From: Bacteroidota bacterium
GTDB lineage: Bacteria > Bacteroidota > Bacteroidia > Chitinophagales > Chitinophagaceae
NCBI GenBank assembly: GCA_005882315.1
Contig: VBAR01000002.1
Coordinates: forward strand, 434,001 to 498,000
DNA: 64,000 bases
Direction: 5' to 3'
Numbering within the stretch: the first letter of the stretch is position 1; each line of letters begins with the position of its first letter. Below are positions 38,001-47,600 of this stretch, one piece after another. The position numbers and the translations under genes were made by a program. The notes beneath the pieces are model-generated. The model worked only from the letters and a program-made list of their open reading frames with translations, searched no databases and was not told the DNA's origin.

Positions 38001-38334
38001 AAGAAAAATCATCATTTCCTCTAATCGTTCGTGTGATAACACCACCCGCTGAAAGAGACCACCCAAGCCCAACCCAGCCCGCGTCTTGCGCAACCTTTAT
38101 TGCTGAACAATTATAATTTAATGTAACAGGAACTGAATGCTGGTTGGTTTTAATAGTATATAAAGGAATAGCAACATTTGCGGTCCCTGTATAAGTACTT
38201 ACAGGAACATCCCCATAGATTCCCAAAGATGCAGCTGTTGGTGAAGGCGGAATGATTTTGGTTGGTTGATATGGTTCCTGTGCGTATCCTTCAGCTAACG
38301 CTACTACTAAAACAATGCAGAAGAGTAATTTCAT
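35056..38334 (-). CDS. SpvB/RHS-like large secreted protein
   Basis: ATG 38334 (MKLLFCIVLVVALAEGYAQ) begins a clear signal peptide; 38361 is an alternative. The product is about 1092 residues. The N-terminal part has the SpvB-like pattern GTANVAIPLYTI, VTLNYNCSAIKV, GWVGLGWSLSAGGVITR. The last 100 residues read like RHS units (YEFDNFGRLKTTKDNDGN). No hypervariable end is present. It is paired with the RHS-core protein in one operon and is related to the gene at 61437. It may form part of the same shell or carrier. Confidence 0.85.
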   Translation of the reverse strand: MKLLFCIVLVVALAEGYAQEPYQPTKIIPPSPTAASLGIYGDVPVSTYTGTANVAIPLYTIKTNQHSVPVTLNYNCSAIKVAQDAGWVGLGWSLSAGGVITRTIRGNDDFSSGGYWATGKLPPYDENNDHIPNYYDEDSALLNREYFRDVLSRTYDGEPDIFFYNFAGYSGKFLIGKNVDGNPTFMSDRNDLEIKFDPDFAEGGWTIITPNGFEYLFTVPEFSENCYKSSELSTYAGLEPSFIRTYQESISSWYLSLIKSPAGEEIAFTYETGMSLSLISSSQTRYDRTSNTSTYGEGASTQAKYSYFDLSRQIIKDVILKKIEFNNGYVIFNTSRRSDIEPVPTYTPKPQKLSSIEIYNTDDELQKKFLFKYNYFNNSYSSSDSFSFKRLMLDTLIEYGKSGSAHNPYLFKYFDVDYMPSKYSRQVDDWGHYSSFYTPVLTGELYPTLLPIVTTDTHIGVQTFDGTKRESDSIGTYSKKGILTSITYPTTGITEFEYEPNEYRVAPYLTTGNQITYATAFSYYINPYEDQLISNFNVYGTDSVSFSLTAYPLWDSIISPSQNVAYLKNIITGDTIESFSIDDPNKIIVLPTGNYAVVVDAVYDYSVNLTAFHQNPPIMKYSRKGAGIRIKSTINYNYDHTRISAKNYLYTMNGPTGGLSTGQILFMPPKSYKTGVVVVYPDPEGLAFASAEYLVRSSHSLYAMGFNSEQTQVTYDKVWESASENGEGGYTAYSYINLVSSAAERPEIPVPSFSLNGKLKSIETRNAAGEKLTKKINDYTLKESFILKGVKILKTRPDNSPHFAYADGEVKYYDNVSQWWVLSSEIDSSFFGNQTVVTTKQYYFLDSIYKQKTKEEMTQSDGSSHSIIYKYPQDFVSTSPYDSMVIAKHIISPVIEQISYRDTAKLESVRTNYYNWSGYYAPTTVESKRGWGTWKTRLRFHGYDDKGNLLSISKENDAKSSYIWGYNKTLPFIKAENITSTDLTTKVDLALKDIGYTGGINDIDEFLTWLGNLSFSSQKTAWKSFNTYLRNRLLTDNVDYSVYTYVPLIGMTSVTNANNLTTYYEFDNFGRLKTTKDNDGNTIKVNKYNYRQ

Positions 38335-38449
38335 AAAATGATTCAGTTTTGATATCAACAATTTTATTTAATACTATGGCATACATGTAAAAAGAGAAAT
38401 AAAAAATGCAAAATATTTAGTGGTTGTTAAGCGTCGCATCTTAATGACT

Positions 38450-39886
38450 TTATTTAAAATTGTAATTAAGTCGAAATAAAATTGCTTGTGTTCTCGGAAC
38501 CTGCTGATAACTCAAAAAATCCCATAACAGCTGCACTTTCGTTTTCTTAAATATTTTACTTTTTACAGAAACTACTTTGCTTATTCCTATCAACCCACTT
38601 GTTTGCCACGCAGAATAATTTTGTAACTGGTCGATTGATTTAAAAGCCTCCTTGTAATTCTGTTCATAACCTCCGCTGATCCAGAATGAGCCTTTTATTT
38701 TCCAATCAATAAAACTTCTGAGACCTGCACCCTGGCTGCTAATTTTCATATGATCCCATCCACTGCCCCAACCGAATTTGTAGGATGCGCCTATCCCGAT
38801 GATGCTTTTATCATTCAGCTTATATCCAAGTGAAAGACCGATATCACTGGTAACGGGGAAAAAATTTGTTGCCCGCTGTGTTTGAAAATTTGTACCGACC
38901 TCCATTCTTTTCCAGAAATTTTTTGTTTTCTGATCATTCGGTTTAAATCCTTCGGGCAAAATATCATCACTACTTCCCCCACTCATTTGCATCACTTTAT
39001 CTTTTAGTTGCCTAACTTGTGATTGTGCCTGTTGTAAATTACTTTGAAACTGCTGCTGAGCATTCGGACCACCTGCAGATATTTGTTGTTGGATCAGGTT
39101 GTTTACAGAAGCCCTTGTTTGCAATCCGGCAAGGCTCGCAACATAGTTGGGGTCGGTTGGATCACCTGGCAAACGGAATAGTGAAGCAAGCATACTGTTC
39201 TTCGCCATAAAATCTTTGAACATCTTAGTCTTACTTAACAGCTCTATTGCTTTCTGTTCTATCTTTTTCGGGTCGTTTAGAATTTCTTTGTATTCTTTTA
39301 TTTGTGCCGCATAATAATAAACCTGTTTATTAACTTGTTTCAATTCCTTTACAAATCCGAACTTGCTAATTTGCTCCTTCAGAAATTGTCGTCTCTCTTT
39401 TAAGAACCGTTTTATTTCTTCTGCTTTCTGTAACTGGCTTTCCAGTCCTTTAACTTTACTTAAAGCCTCATCGAGCTTCTCTTTTCCTTCTTTGATATTT
39501 GAGATCAATTCAGGATTCTGTTGAATGAATTTTAGAGAGCTAGCAAGTGTATCAAAAGAAGGAATGTAATTTCTATAAGCAGGGTTCTTTAATTTCTCCT
39601 GCAGGTCTTTATATTTTTCATCAGACTTTGCGAAAATTTCTTTTGCAGCCAATGAATCAATTTTCGAAAGCTTTTGCTTCATCTTCGCTTCCTGCTTTTG
39701 TAATTTCTCCAGCGCCTTTTGCGATTTCTTATCCAGCTGTTCTTCGATCGCAGATGATTTAGCCGAAACTTTATCAAGATATTTTGCAGGTATTTTGATC
39801 AGGGAGTCTGAAACCTGGCCGTAGGTGCTCTGGAAACTTACAGTAGTTAAAAAACAAAGCAGTATTGTTATTGCAGGTCTTATCAT
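38450..39886 (-). CDS. Coiled-coil protein with C-terminal outer-membrane barrel-like domain
   Basis: The 478-residue protein has a signal peptide (1-23, ending TYGQ). Residues 30-220 are Lys/Glu/Gln-rich and predicted coiled coil. A Gln-rich stretch lies around 262-292. The C-terminal part (about 330-478) has alternating strands with aromatic ends (GLSLGYKLNDKSIIGIGASY) and a final LFRLNYNFK, as in small barrels. It is the first gene of the RHS operon, 115 bases upstream of the SpvB-like gene. A role in surface display or secretion of the RHS proteins is plausible. Confidence 0.72.
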   Translation of the reverse strand: MIRPAITILLCFLTTVSFQSTYGQVSDSLIKIPAKYLDKVSAKSSAIEEQLDKKSQKALEKLQKQEAKMKQKLSKIDSLAAKEIFAKSDEKYKDLQEKLKNPAYRNYIPSFDTLASSLKFIQQNPELISNIKEGKEKLDEALSKVKGLESQLQKAEEIKRFLKERRQFLKEQISKFGFVKELKQVNKQVYYYAAQIKEYKEILNDPKKIEQKAIELLSKTKMFKDFMAKNSMLASLFRLPGDPTDPNYVASLAGLQTRASVNNLIQQQISAGGPNAQQQFQSNLQQAQSQVRQLKDKVMQMSGGSSDDILPEGFKPNDQKTKNFWKRMEVGTNFQTQRATNFFPVTSDIGLSLGYKLNDKSIIGIGASYKFGWGSGWDHMKISSQGAGLRSFIDWKIKGSFWISGGYEQNYKEAFKSIDQLQNYSAWQTSGLIGISKVVSVKSKIFKKTKVQLLWDFLSYQQVPRTQAILFRLNYNFK

Positions 39887-40391
39887 CAGAAAACTTATTA
39901 AGCAGTTAATGTTTTTCTTCTGTCGTGTGCTTTGAATATTGCAAGGGCTGAATCGAAACTAGGCGAACTTATTTATAAGGCATTACCACTTTCGTAGTAT
40001 TTATTATTGATGCGATATCTTGACTTTTACAAATACCAACCGCTAAATATAGAGGAAGCAAAATTGTAAACTACGCGTAGTAATACCTGACTTTTCATTT
40101 TAGGGTATTTTATTTTTGGCCCATTAATAGGTTTGGGTTATATCAGGAAAGCATTCGTTACTAGGCCTGATTAATTCTAGGAAAGAAAAAATGGTGGAGA
40201 TGGGAACAGGTTGCATAGATAAGAATTTAGTTTAGGTATTAGGTCTTTCTTGTTGATCGCTATTTGTATTGTTTCAGGAGCATGCTCAAGAAAATAAAAT
40301 AATAGAAGCTAGTGGGTTGACTCCTTTACTTTATCATAGTCAAATGAAATAACGGTAACTTTATGAGCATTAAAATACCAAAACTTCATTT
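39887..40391. other. Divergent intergenic region
   Basis: It separates the RHS operon from the second Shedu-like gene and should hold both promoters. At 40077-40086 the core GTAGTAATAC of the shared operator occurs without its second half-site. No gene is seen. Confidence 0.45.
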
Positions 40392-41690
40392 ATGGCTGTT
40401 GTAAAAGGAGAACAACTGAAAAAGAGCAACGCAACAAAAGATATGTACTATTATATAGACCCCGACGAAAAAATCGACCAGCTTTCCAAGGAAGTGTATA
40501 AGAAAGAAGATACTGAAGTACACTATCCCCGCGCTTTTAAAGGCGGAGCCAAATACAAATCGATTGAAAAAATTATTTACAAAGGGTTTAATAGTAAATT
40601 CCCCGTTGGAATGATTAAGTCCGTTACCAAGGGCTATGGATTTACAAAGACGCTAAACCCAATTGCATACTGGCTTGGCGAAAATTTTAAAATCAAAACT
40701 GTTGTAATCGAGAAGTCTGGAAAAACCATACTGGATAAGAAAGCATTTACCTTATACCTCAATGAACAAAATCTGAAAGATCTGCAAGGAGCTTTAAGCA
40801 CCGTATTTCAAAAGAACAAGGCGGAACTGAATTTGGCTGTACAAATTAATCTAAACTATTTATTTCCTGCTATTGTTGCTAAACCACCAAAAACATATTC
40901 CTCCAACTCCCTGGCACTTTCATTATCCAATTGGGGCAATGACATCACAGAATTTTCAGATAAAGATAAAAATGCAATAAAGGAGCTATTCGAAAAACTA
41001 TCAATTAAAACAGACTTTCTAACAAAGGATGCATTAGCAAAAACAAAGGAAATTATTGACAATAAGTACATCGCAGATACTTTGGCCAAATTCAAAAAGT
41101 TCTTAATCACAACGACCCATACTTCCTCTCTGGAAAAGAAATGGCAGATTTTTTTAAAATCTCATAGCTGGGTTTTCTCGTCCATTTTTGCTCAGCCTAT
41201 AGTACTGTTCCAAGATGAAGCTTTTGTTGGCGGCCGGGCATTGGATAATAAGAATGGAAAGCTGAATGATTTCTTTATCAAAAATGATCTTTCAAATAAC
41301 GTATCATTCCTTGAAATAAAAACTCACCTGACAACCTTAGTGGAAAGCAAGCCATACAGGGGAACGGATGTTTTCAGCGCCACGAAGGATTTGAGCGGGG
41401 CTATAGTACAGGTATTGAATCAACGTGACAATTTTCAAAAAGAATTTTATGCATTGAAAGCAAAAAGTGTTCATTTGGGAGCATTGGAAACCTTTAACTC
41501 CAAATCCGTTGTTTTAATAGGAAGCTTAATGCTTTTAAGCAATGGCCAAAAATCTGCTTTTGAATTATTCAGGAGCAATAGTAAAGATGTTGAGATAATT
41601 ACTTTTGATGAATTACAATCTAAAATAGAAAGCCTCCAAAGTTTAATATCGCCGAAAACAAAAGCTACATCAACAAAAAAGAAAAAATAA
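40392..41690 (+). CDS. sduA: Second Shedu-type DUF4263 nuclease
   Basis: The 432-residue protein has a different N-terminal region (1-235) from the copy at 14776. The C-terminal DUF4263 nuclease domain shows WQIFLKSHSWVFSSIF (251-266), LNDFFI (D293), FLEIKTH (E308, K310) and PYRGTDVFSATKDLSGAIVQ. These match the Shedu core. The last residues are lysine-rich. It precedes a TM-SH3 gene by 39 bases, unlike classical single-gene Shedu. Two unlike Shedu genes 25 kb apart suggest separate acquisition. Confidence 0.87.
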   Translation: MAVVKGEQLKKSNATKDMYYYIDPDEKIDQLSKEVYKKEDTEVHYPRAFKGGAKYKSIEKIIYKGFNSKFPVGMIKSVTKGYGFTKTLNPIAYWLGENFKIKTVVIEKSGKTILDKKAFTLYLNEQNLKDLQGALSTVFQKNKAELNLAVQINLNYLFPAIVAKPPKTYSSNSLALSLSNWGNDITEFSDKDKNAIKELFEKLSIKTDFLTKDALAKTKEIIDNKYIADTLAKFKKFLITTTHTSSLEKKWQIFLKSHSWVFSSIFAQPIVLFQDEAFVGGRALDNKNGKLNDFFIKNDLSNNVSFLEIKTHLTTLVESKPYRGTDVFSATKDLSGAIVQVLNQRDNFQKEFYALKAKSVHLGALETFNSKSVVLIGSLMLLSNGQKSAFELFRSNSKDVEIITFDELQSKIESLQSLISPKTKATSTKKKK

Positions 41691-41729
41691 TAATACAAAC
41701 AATCAAAACAATTAATAACATTTGCTTAT

Positions 41730-42788
41730 ATGAATAAGGGATTGGAAGATATACTGAAAAGATCAACCGAAATAAATGCAACAATTGCACCGATGAATAA
41801 AATGATGAAATCTTACGGTTTGGTCGATTGGGGAAGAATAAGCACAACCATTCCACATCTTTCTGGAATCAATAGCATGTTATCCAAAACACTTAGGGGT
41901 GCCGGGATCTTTAACCTGGCAACAACTCTTCCGCCGGATCCTGTGCAAAGAATCATCAGAGGTACTATGTTCGGCAACCCGGAATGGTTGAAGGCAATCA
42001 CGGCTGTTTCAGCTAATCAGCACAGCATTTCGGAATCGCTGGCTAAAAGTTTGGAGGGCTTGGGATCGCTTTCAAGAGTGTCTTCAAAACAAGCAGATAT
42101 AAGTCGGGCGATTTTCGGAGGTTGGAGTCAGGAAATGTTGAAATCATCTTTAACTGGATTACATTCTACGCTGCTTGGTGTCAATACAAAGATTGCCATC
42201 AAAGGACTGTCAAGAATCGAACCCGGCTTTTGGGAAAGATTCACGCAGACGACCCAAGAGGCGGCAGTCATTACAAAAGAACTTACTGAAACGGAATACG
42301 CCACCAAAAATGACATAGCCAAATTGGAAGCGTTTATCGAAAACAAATTGGCCGGTTTTCAACAGGAAATTTCCGAAACATTCAATAAAAAAAGCCCCTC
42401 TCGCTTTGAACTCATGGACTTTTGGGTAACTGTCTTAAGCATTATCCTTTCTATTGTGGCAATTCTGCAAACCTGCCAGCTTCAAAATGAAAAAAATCCG
42501 GAAGCTGCAACACATGGCCAGGTTATAGAATTGAAACAATTTGTTGGAGAAAAATTTAGAAGGGTACTGGAAAACATCTCAGTGCTGGCCGAAGTAAGAA
42601 TAAATTGTAATCTGCGTATGAAACCCACCAAAAAAAGTAAAGGCTTTTTCCGAGTTTCAGCAGGCGATACCGTCAATGTGTTAGAAGGGAACCACAAGTG
42701 GGTTCGAATTACGATAATGGATGAGGATGACAGTTTTCCTATAACAGGGTGGGTGGAGAAAAAGTATCTTGTCCGGTTGAAGCAGTAG
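41730..42788 (+). CDS. Membrane-anchored SH3-domain protein next to Shedu
   Basis: The 352-residue protein has a helical, soluble first 225 residues, one membrane helix at about 228-248 (FWVTVLSIILSIVAILQTCQ), a linker, and a C-terminal bacterial SH3 domain (about 285-350: NLRMKPTKKSKGFFRV, GDTVNVLEGNHKWVRI, ITGWVEKKYL). The middle contains a short coiled coil (ATKNDIAKLEAFIENKLAGF). It follows the DUF4263 gene closely in the same direction. The arrangement suggests a sensor or membrane partner, which is inferred from context. Confidence 0.75.
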   Translation: MNKGLEDILKRSTEINATIAPMNKMMKSYGLVDWGRISTTIPHLSGINSMLSKTLRGAGIFNLATTLPPDPVQRIIRGTMFGNPEWLKAITAVSANQHSISESLAKSLEGLGSLSRVSSKQADISRAIFGGWSQEMLKSSLTGLHSTLLGVNTKIAIKGLSRIEPGFWERFTQTTQEAAVITKELTETEYATKNDIAKLEAFIENKLAGFQQEISETFNKKSPSRFELMDFWVTVLSIILSIVAILQTCQLQNEKNPEAATHGQVIELKQFVGEKFRRVLENISVLAEVRINCNLRMKPTKKSKGFFRVSAGDTVNVLEGNHKWVRITIMDEDDSFPITGWVEKKYLVRLKQ

Positions 42789-42898
42789 TAGATGTTAGGT
42801 AATTTTCAATTTTGTTGCGAATTGATAAGCGTTAGTGGCTGGATCTTTTTTAAAACTAAAACCAAATTTGTATTGCCCGAATGCTTAACCCCCGGACC

Positions 42899-43144
42899 TT
42901 ATTTGATCAAATGCATTATATCTATTTTTTCAAGATAGGGAGCCAATTGTGTCGTGCTTGAAAAACTTCTGAATTTTATTATTGAGTTATGCGGCCGGTG
43001 ATAGTATACTTCGACGTAAAAGCTATGGACCTGGTACAATAAAATATTATACGGGCCGTCCTCTCGCTCCCCAATATGAACGCCATTCCAAACCGCTTCG
43101 GCTTGCTTCGTCTTATTGAGCATATTAAACTGGTACAAGGTCAT
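42899..43144 (-). CDS. Small protein, intact member of a three-copy family
   Basis: ATG 43144 gives 81 residues (MTLYQFNMLNKTKQAEAVW). The rest reads GVHIGEREDGPYNILLYQV, FYVEVYYHRPHNSIIKFRSF and YLEKIDIMHLIK. It is a compact, single-domain, probably cytoplasmic protein with no recognised family. Two broken copies exist at 23285-23463 and 29121-29336. A conserved 58-nt leader ends in its start region. Preservation here and decay elsewhere suggest a mobile or accessory gene. Confidence 0.7.
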   Translation of the reverse strand: MTLYQFNMLNKTKQAEAVWNGVHIGEREDGPYNILLYQVHSFYVEVYYHRPHNSIIKFRSFSSTTQLAPYLEKIDIMHLIK

Positions 43145-43196
43145 AATTTCACAAAGTAAAGGAATAGTAAAACCATTCATGTCGTATTTCCATGAC
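43139..43196 (-). repeat. 58-nt leader element, copy A
   Basis: The end nearest the small gene (TTGTGAAATTATGACC on the minus strand) includes its start codon. The far end is an imperfect hairpin of GTCGTA/CATGAC type (43181-43196). The middle 24 bases differ between copies. Confidence 0.6.
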
Positions 43197-43312
43197 TGCA
43201 CTTGATCCGTTTATTCGGTCGAAAGATAAAATAGTTCTATACATAAAATTAAAGTTAAAAGCTGACGGTTTTTAACCGGCCAGCTTTTGGAATCTAATTT
43301 GAAAATGCAAGA

Positions 43313-43450
43313 TTATTTTCTTGGTTTCGGCTTGTCAGTCTCTTTTACAGTTGTCTTTGGATGCTTATCAGCATAATCCTTTTTGACATACTGTCCGCTA
43401 TCCGCATCGCGATACTTGGGAGGTGGCGAAGGTTTTTTGTCTTTTGACAT
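43313..43450 (-). CDS. Short basic protein with GQYVKKDYADKHPKTTVKE motif
   Basis: This 45-residue gene begins MSKDKKPSPPPKYRD and ends KPKPRK. The central motif, glycine-x-tyrosine/phenylalanine-valine with KDYADKHPKTTVKE, is a recurrent small-protein pattern in Bacteroidota that I recall from many genomes. No function is known. Coding quality and the family motif support it despite its length. Confidence 0.65.
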   Translation of the reverse strand: MSKDKKPSPPPKYRDADSGQYVKKDYADKHPKTTVKETDKPKPRK

Positions 43451-43524
43451 CGTTTTGATTTTTAGTGAAAGAAATAATTCACACCCGTTATTAAAATGAA
43501 TTTTAATTGCCTATAAATACTATA

Positions 43525-43582
43525 GGTCATAATTTCACAAGGTAATTTAAAAAGGAAATTATATATGTCGTGTTTCCACGAC
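43525..43582 (-). repeat. 58-nt leader element, copy B
   Basis: The same 16-base proximal box and 18-base distal box as copy A occur with the perfect hairpin GTCGTG-TTTC-CACGAC (43567-43582). The small gene that should follow is absent; a frame of about 20 codons remains after the start codon. The gene at 43313-43450 lies 75 bases beyond. Confidence 0.6.
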
Positions 43583-43590
43583 TTTAAACT

Positions 43591-43818
43591 TTATAATGAT
43601 TCAATTCTTTTATGAAAGTCAGAAATCTTTATTTTAAAATATTTACATAATGCTGACAATGTACTAACCGATAAATTTGCTTTTGATGTTTCGATTCGTC
43701 CAATATGAATATTCGTATCATTATATACGTCTTCCTGACTTAAACCATTCTCCTCTCGTAATTCTTTTATTACTAAGGCGATCTTGTTTAACAATTTTGT
43801 ATTTCTTATCTTCTCCAT
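43591..43818 (-). CDS. XRE-family helix-turn-helix regulator
   Basis: The 75-residue protein is a single HTH domain: IALVIKELREENGLSQEDVYNDT with recognition helix NIHIGRIETSKANLS and the usual end TLSALCKYFKIKISDF. It has no partner domain. It lies downstream of a second XRE gene in the same direction and is followed by a leader hairpin. Its target is unknown. Confidence 0.85.
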   Translation of the reverse strand: MEKIRNTKLLNKIALVIKELREENGLSQEDVYNDTNIHIGRIETSKANLSVSTLSALCKYFKIKISDFHKRIESL

Positions 43819-43903
43819 TTTGATTTAAAATTTAGAGAAAGATTTTTTCTATTAAAAGAAGCAGATTGACCAATTGAACAATGGAATTGTATACCAATGG
43901 AAA

Positions 43904-44143
43904 CTATTTCTCAAAATCAAATTCAAAGTCAAGAAGTTTTTTTGGATGAACTTCTAATCCTTTTGCGATAGCAACTATTATTGACAACGTCGCACTATGT
44001 TCGCCATTGATAACTCGATATACTTGTTTAGTCTCAATTCGGCCAATGGCCGCAACATCTTCAGGGGTTTTATTTTTAGCCACAATCAACTTTTTAAGAT
44101 TTGCCCCAAAAGCATTTAGATATGGCTGGTTTCTGACTTTCAC
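43904..44143 (-). CDS. XRE-family helix-turn-helix regulator
   Basis: The 79-residue protein is one HTH domain: NAFGANLKKLIVAKNKTPED, then ETKQVYRVINGEHSATLSI and IAKGLEVHPKKLLDFE. A perfect 9-base inverted repeat lies 31 bases upstream (44174-44195), so autoregulation is likely. It precedes the gene at 43591 by 85 bases, and the two may act together. Confidence 0.85.
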   Translation of the reverse strand: MKVRNQPYLNAFGANLKKLIVAKNKTPEDVAAIGRIETKQVYRVINGEHSATLSIIVAIAKGLEVHPKKLLDFEFDFEK

Positions 44144-44173
44144 ATTGTGAAAGTGAGGTGTAGTACAAAAATA

Positions 44174-44195
44174 AAATTGTCATGTTTGACAATTT
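44174..44195. promoter_or_regulatory. Operator-like inverted repeat before the XRE gene
   Basis: AAATTGTCA and TGACAATTT flank TGTT. The perfect 9-base arms and the position 31 bases upstream of the XRE start suggest an autoregulatory site. Confidence 0.65.
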
Positions 44196-44615
44196 ATTAA
44201 ATCATTTCATTATATTGCTAGTTGAAATATTAAATTTGAGATTCTTCATTTAATTATTTGAAGGATTTCGCTATAAGTCTCGGGCAGAAAACCGCGAATT
44301 TTCTTTTTGAAGCTGAGATGGTAGTGAAAGCCTGCTCTATTATAGATATAGGGCGGGCCTCTATCAGCTTACCAGCTTCGGGCTCTTCGCGGTGCCTCTG
44401 TTCGGTAAGACGAGGTTCGTCCTTTATTTATTATAACCCATCTTACTTCGAGACTTTCATTTAAATCTTTTACGGTTTTAAGATGAAAGTTACCTACCTA
44501 CACAAAGAGCTCTCCCTGCTCAAGTCCCAATGGGCCAAGAAGCCCAAGAACCCTGTATAGCATACCCGCGCCAACCAAACAACAAATTATTCTCTAACGA
44601 AAAAATGCTTACAGT
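44196..44615. other. Gap upstream of susC
   Basis: No gene is supported. A short frame at about 44483-44560 (MKVTYLHKELSLLK start) may be a relic of 25 codons. The susC promoter should lie at the right end. Confidence 0.4.
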
Positions 44616-47600
44616 ATGAAATTATCTATTCTCATGCTGGCTATCATCTGCCCCTTTTTTTCCATGTGCCAGCCAATCGTCATTAAAGGAAAAGTTATCG
44701 ATGAAGATGGAACGCCTATACTTATAGCGACCATTAGCATCAAAGGTACCAATAGAGGTACGATCACTGATAAATTTGGTTTCTTCTTACTAGAAGGAAC
44801 GAAGCTCAATGATACATTAATCGTATCTGCATCGGGTTATGAAACGAAGGAAGAACCAAACAATGAAAGAGGACAAGTAACGATAATGCTAAAACGGAAA
44901 GTTACAAAGTTAGAAGAAGTCATACTTCACTCAGGTTATCAAACGGTGTCAAGAGAGCGAGCTACCGGATCATTTTCGAAAGTAGACAACGATCTTATCA
45001 ACAGGTCCACTTCAACTGGGATACTTGCACGGTTGCAATCACTTGTACCCGGAATGCTGTTTGATAAAAATTCAGGTAATAATACCGGTATTAATATACG
45101 TGGAATCAGTTCCATCTTTGCAAGCTCCCGTCCTCTCATTGTGGTTGATAATTTTCCCTATGATGGAGACCTCCAAAATATTAATCCCAATGATGTTGAA
45201 AGCATCACCGTGTTAAAGGACGCTGCCGCTGCATCTATCTGGGGCGCCGCCGCCGGCAATGGAGTTGTCGTTATCACGACCAAGTCCGGCCGCTTCGCCC
45301 AACCCCTAAAAATTCAAGCGACTTCAAATTTTACGATCAATAAAAGTCCTGATCTCTTTTACTTTCCTCAAATGAGCAGCGCGGATTTTATCGGGCTGGA
45401 AAAATATTTATTTAACCAGGGATTTTATAATTCCACTATCAGCAACACCACTAACCGACCTGTCTTATCACCTGTTGTTGAAATACTGGCAAGACAAAGA
45501 AGCGGTCTTATCTCACAAGGTCAAGCTGATTCATTGATCAACCCCATGCTTTCAATGGACGCGAGAAATGATATTCAAAGTTATTTTTACCGCTCGTCGC
45601 TTCGACAGCAGCATGCAGTTTCACTCGAAGGGGGCTCGGCTACAAATAATTATTTTCTCAGCTTTGGTGCAGACAAGGACGAATCCACACTCGTCGGCAA
45701 TGAATTTAACAGATTCACAGTCCTTGCAAAAAATGTTTTTCGCCCAACGCCGAAGTTACAAGTTCAGGTTTCGGTAAACTTTATTCAAAGTAAGGGAAGG
45801 AATAATAATAACGGAGGTAACCGCATTTCACCAGGTGGTGGTAAGAGTTCACTCTATCCTTATGCTGATCTCGCCGATGACAATGGTAATGCGCTTGCGA
45901 TCGTAAAAGATTACCGCGCAGGTTATATCGATACAGCCGGGAGACCTTATTTACTGGACTGGAAATACAGGCCGATCGATGAACTCTATTTAACTGACAA
46001 CAGAACCAATTTACAAAATGTCACTTTGAATGCAGGTTTCCGCTATGAAGTTTTTCGCTTTCTTTCTGTTGAAGTAAGGTACCAGTATTCGAATGAACGA
46101 AGGGATAATGAAATAAATTATGACGGCGCATCTTATTTCTCGCGCAATTTAATAAATCGCTACTCGCAAGTTAACGGTGCATCTGTAAAAAATATAATAC
46201 CGAAAGGTGGTGTGCTTGACCAAACTGATGGCAATATGCTTAGTCATTCGGGACGGGCGCAGCTCAACTTTAACCACAGCTGGTCCGGTGTTCACGAACT
46301 CGTTGCTATCGCAGGTACTGAAGTGCGGCAAATCAATACTCATTCACACAGCAACCGCAGCTATGGTTATAATGATGAATTCCTTACGAGTTCTAATATA
46401 GACTATGTGAATAATTATCCAATTTATGGAAGTTTATCATCCCCTTCGAGGATACCTAACTTTCTAAGCTATTCAGATCAGCTGAACCGGTACGTTTCGC
46501 TTTTTGCAAATGCTGCTTATACACTACATTCTAAATATATAATTTCAGGTAGTGTGCGTAAGGATGCTTCCAATTTATTTGGGGTTAAAACAAACCAGCG
46601 AGGTGTGCCGCTCTGGTCAGCAGGTGTTGCGTGGGATATCGCAAAAGAAAATTTTTATTCGTTCAACGTTCTTCCTGTTTGCCGGTTGAGAATCACCTAT
46701 GGCTATAGTGGTAATATCGATAATACCCGTTCCGCATTTCCAACAATCGAATATGCATCATCTCCCGATGCCGTCACGAATCTTCCTTATGCTGTTATCG
46801 CGAATCCTGCCAATCCATCCATCCGATGGGAGAAGGTTGGCATCTTAAATTTTGGAATTGATTTTGGGTTTAAAAATAACAGAGTGAGTGGGTCGCTTGA
46901 GTATTACCGCAAAGATGCAAAAGATCTTTTCTCTTCTGTTCCGGCTGATCTTACTACCGGTTTTCTTTCGCTTATTGTCAATGCAGCCAATATAAAAGGA
47001 AGGGGAGTAGACCTGCAAGTTAATTCTATCAACATCAAGGGATCTGTTGAATGGTCCAGTTCTTTTCTTTTCAGTTATTCCGCAAATACAGTTGCGCGTT
47101 ATTTTACCAATCTTTCAACAGCACGTTCCTATGTCGGATTTGGAAATACGATCAATCCACTTGAAGGAAAATATGTCTATGCGTTATTCAGCTACCGCTG
47201 GGCGGGGCTTGATACAATCGGTGACCCGCAAGGTATTGTTGGCGGACAAGTTTCTAAAAATTATACTGCCATACGCAATGATTCAATCGGTGCCTTAAAA
47301 TATCATGGTTCCACTTCACCTCTTTGTTTTGGCTCGATCCGCAATACGTTTGTGTGGAAAGGAATGTCAATCTCAGCAAATGTAAGCTTCAAAACAAATT
47401 ATTATTACCGTCGCAATTCCATTAATTATTCAAGTCTTGTCAATGGATGGACAACACATGGCGACTATGCACTACGCTGGCAAAGTAAAGGTGATGAAGC
47501 ATTCACTTCTGTTCCTTCATTTGTTTATCCTGTCGTCAGTGCACGTGATGAAGTTTATACTTATTCTGAAGTAACTGTTGAACGCGCAGATCATATCCGC

